Source: Proteiniphilum sp. UBA5267 | GTDB lineage: Bacteria; Bacteroidota; Bacteroidia; Bacteroidales; Dysgonomonadaceae | Length of the DNA: 6,621 nucleotides | Direction: 5' to 3' | NCBI GenBank assembly: GCA_002411515.1 | Contig: DHTF01000031.1 | Coordinates: 1-6,621, forward strand | Part shown: positions 5,431 to 6,621 of the stretch, piece after piece | Layout: each line of letters opens with the position of its first letter | Numbering within the stretch: the stretch's first letter is position 1 | Translations under genes and position numbers: made by a program | Notes under the pieces: model-generated | The model's database searches: none | What the model was told of the DNA's origin: nothing | Seen by the model: only the letters and a program-made list of their open reading frames with translations

Positions 5431-6604
5431 GTTCAAAAAAAGAAATTTTATAGTCCTGAATATACTGTTACTTACTTCATTAGGAACTGTCTTTCCCCAA
5501 AAAACTCTGTATGTAAAAGACTTTGGTGCAATTGGCAATGGAAAGAATGATGACCGTAAAGCTATACAAACAGCTTATAATAGAGCTGAAAAGATCAATG
5601 GGACAGTTGTATTTGAGAGAAATAAAAATTATCGTATAACCGGAACCTTACGTATTACATCAAACACTGAAGGTAATGGTTCTACCTTAGTACCGTCTCC
5701 CCCACTTGGGAGAGCCATTTATTTCAGTAGAGATGGAATATTGATAAGCAATTTAAATTTCAAAAGCAATCATTTAAAATATATCAACATCAACAAAAAC
5801 AACATAACATTGAAAGGCTGCAAAATTGAGGGTCAAAGTTATTTTATTCTTTTATCGGTAAACGGTGACAATTTAAAAATCACACACTCATCAATAATAA
5901 ATAATTTTAAAGAAAGAAGTCAATATGCTATTCACTCAATAAGTGGTGTGAGCGGTTTATTTGTTGAAAACTCCAACATCTATGGAGGAATTTTTTTAGC
6001 AAACAATGAGAATAAGAATGCAGGGGATTATCAATTTATCAATAATTATTTTACAGTTAATTATTCTCATTTACCTCAAGCGATGGTTGTTCAAAATGAT
6101 GCGTTTTACTTCAGGAGTATCGATGGTGTACATTTCAATAAAAACACGTTTAATTTTAAAGACATTAACAGAGGATTCAAATTTTCAGATAAAGGAGAAG
6201 GTTCGTTAGCCAATATAAGTAATTTTCCTCCCAATAATATTTATTTTGTATCTAATCATATAAAATCAAATTCCATAAACGGTAAACAACTTTTTGATTT
6301 TTTCTCAGGCTCTATAAATATAAAAATTGTGGAAAATATTATTCGCAGTAAAGGTCATACTTCTGTCTTCGAGGATAAAACTCAAGTTAATCTCAAGCAA
6401 GATAGATCATTCCTTATAAATGATAATACAATTTATTTTGACTACACTCTGTTATTTTTAAGAGCTAATCCCTCAAATAAATTTATGAAGAGTATTGAGT
6501 TTAATAACAATCAACTAATTTATACTTCTGATTCATTCAAAAAATCTATAGATAGAATTTCAGATTCAAAAGTAAGTTCAGTTCAAGAGATAAAATTCAA
6601 TTAG
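5429..6604 (+). CDS. Secreted right-handed beta-helix protein (pectate-lyase superfamily type)
   Basis: This 391-residue protein is probably exported and may bind, cleave or epimerise a polysaccharide. Residues 1-24 form a signal peptide: KKR near the start, a hydrophobic core (about 8-19), and probable cleavage near VFPQ (21-24). No lipobox Cys is present. Next comes VKDFGAIGNGKNDDRKAIQ (29-47), the classic entry motif of pectate-lyase-3/GH28-related parallel beta-helix proteins. The rest is rich in Asn and short beta-strand turns (LKYININKNNITLKGCKI, 116-133; YQFINNYFTVN, 201-211; IKIVENIIRS, 298-307), as expected of helix coils. No complete GH28 catalytic set is recognisable, so activity is unproven. 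ATG at 5429 is the first in-frame start after a TGA at 5417-5419 and gives a proper signal peptide; no Shine-Dalgarno is seen. The gene is strikingly AT-rich (14 G+C of 60 at 6001-6060), pointing to different ancestry from the operon opposite. A tailspike-like or surface glycan-binding role is an alternative. Confidence 0.82.
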   Translation: MFKKRNFIVLNILLLTSLGTVFPQKTLYVKDFGAIGNGKNDDRKAIQTAYNRAEKINGTVVFERNKNYRITGTLRITSNTEGNGSTLVPSPPLGRAIYFSRDGILISNLNFKSNHLKYININKNNITLKGCKIEGQSYFILLSVNGDNLKITHSSIINNFKERSQYAIHSISGVSGLFVENSNIYGGIFLANNENKNAGDYQFINNYFTVNYSHLPQAMVVQNDAFYFRSIDGVHFNKNTFNFKDINRGFKFSDKGEGSLANISNFPPNNIYFVSNHIKSNSINGKQLFDFFSGSINIKIVENIIRSKGHTSVFEDKTQVNLKQDRSFLINDNTIYFDYTLLFLRANPSNKFMKSIEFNNNQLIYTSDSFKKSIDRISDSKVSSVQEIKFN

Positions 6605-6621
6605 GGTCTGCTTATTAAATC

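Noticed and set aside
5416..5431. Alternative start ATG at 5416 for the beta-helix gene
   Set aside because: It is in a different frame from the signal peptide and beta-helix motif; using it would need a frameshift.

Overview
The window looks like chromosomal DNA from a member of the Bacteroidota, probably order Bacteroidales. This is inferred from gene content, from starts that lack strong Shine-Dalgarno sequences, and from a perfect match to the Bacteroidota -7 promoter element (TAnnTTTG) ahead of the regulator pair. Family or genus cannot be fixed from the sequence alone.

Layout: six genes lie head-to-tail on the minus strand (5307 down to 40), and one divergent plus-strand gene occupies the right end (5429-6604). 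In transcription order the minus-strand genes are a membrane-anchored UDP-GlcNAc 4,6-dehydratase (pglF-like), a small monotopic phosphoglycosyl transferase (pglC-like), a left-handed beta-helix sugar N-acetyltransferase (pglD-like), a PLP-dependent sugar aminotransferase (pglE-like), then two short paralogous XRE-family helix-turn-helix regulators. The four sugar genes are tightly packed: gaps of 11 and 3 nt, then a 4-nt ATGA overlap. The regulators follow after 116 nt, with their own promoter candidate, and are 39 nt apart.

How they work together: dehydratase, aminotransferase and acetyltransferase together would convert UDP-GlcNAc to UDP-N,N'-diacetylbacillosamine or a C4 isomer. The phosphoglycosyl transferase would load that sugar phosphate onto undecaprenyl phosphate at the inner membrane, starting a lipid-linked glycan. 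No downstream glycosyltransferase, flippase, polymerase or oligosaccharyltransferase is present, so the destination (capsule, O-antigen or protein glycan) is not visible here.

The plus-strand gene is much more AT-rich and encodes a secreted right-handed beta-helix protein with a pectate-lyase-superfamily N-terminal motif, plausibly acting on a polysaccharide. The 121-nt divergent intergenic region carries three copies of a TTGTCAT/ATGACAA word and a small palindrome, which may be regulatory.

No RNA gene, CRISPR array or complete mobile element was seen. The main points for a second look are a T9 run inside the priming-transferase gene, the XRE pair attached to a glycan operon, the repeated intergenic word, and the sharp composition change at the divergent gene.
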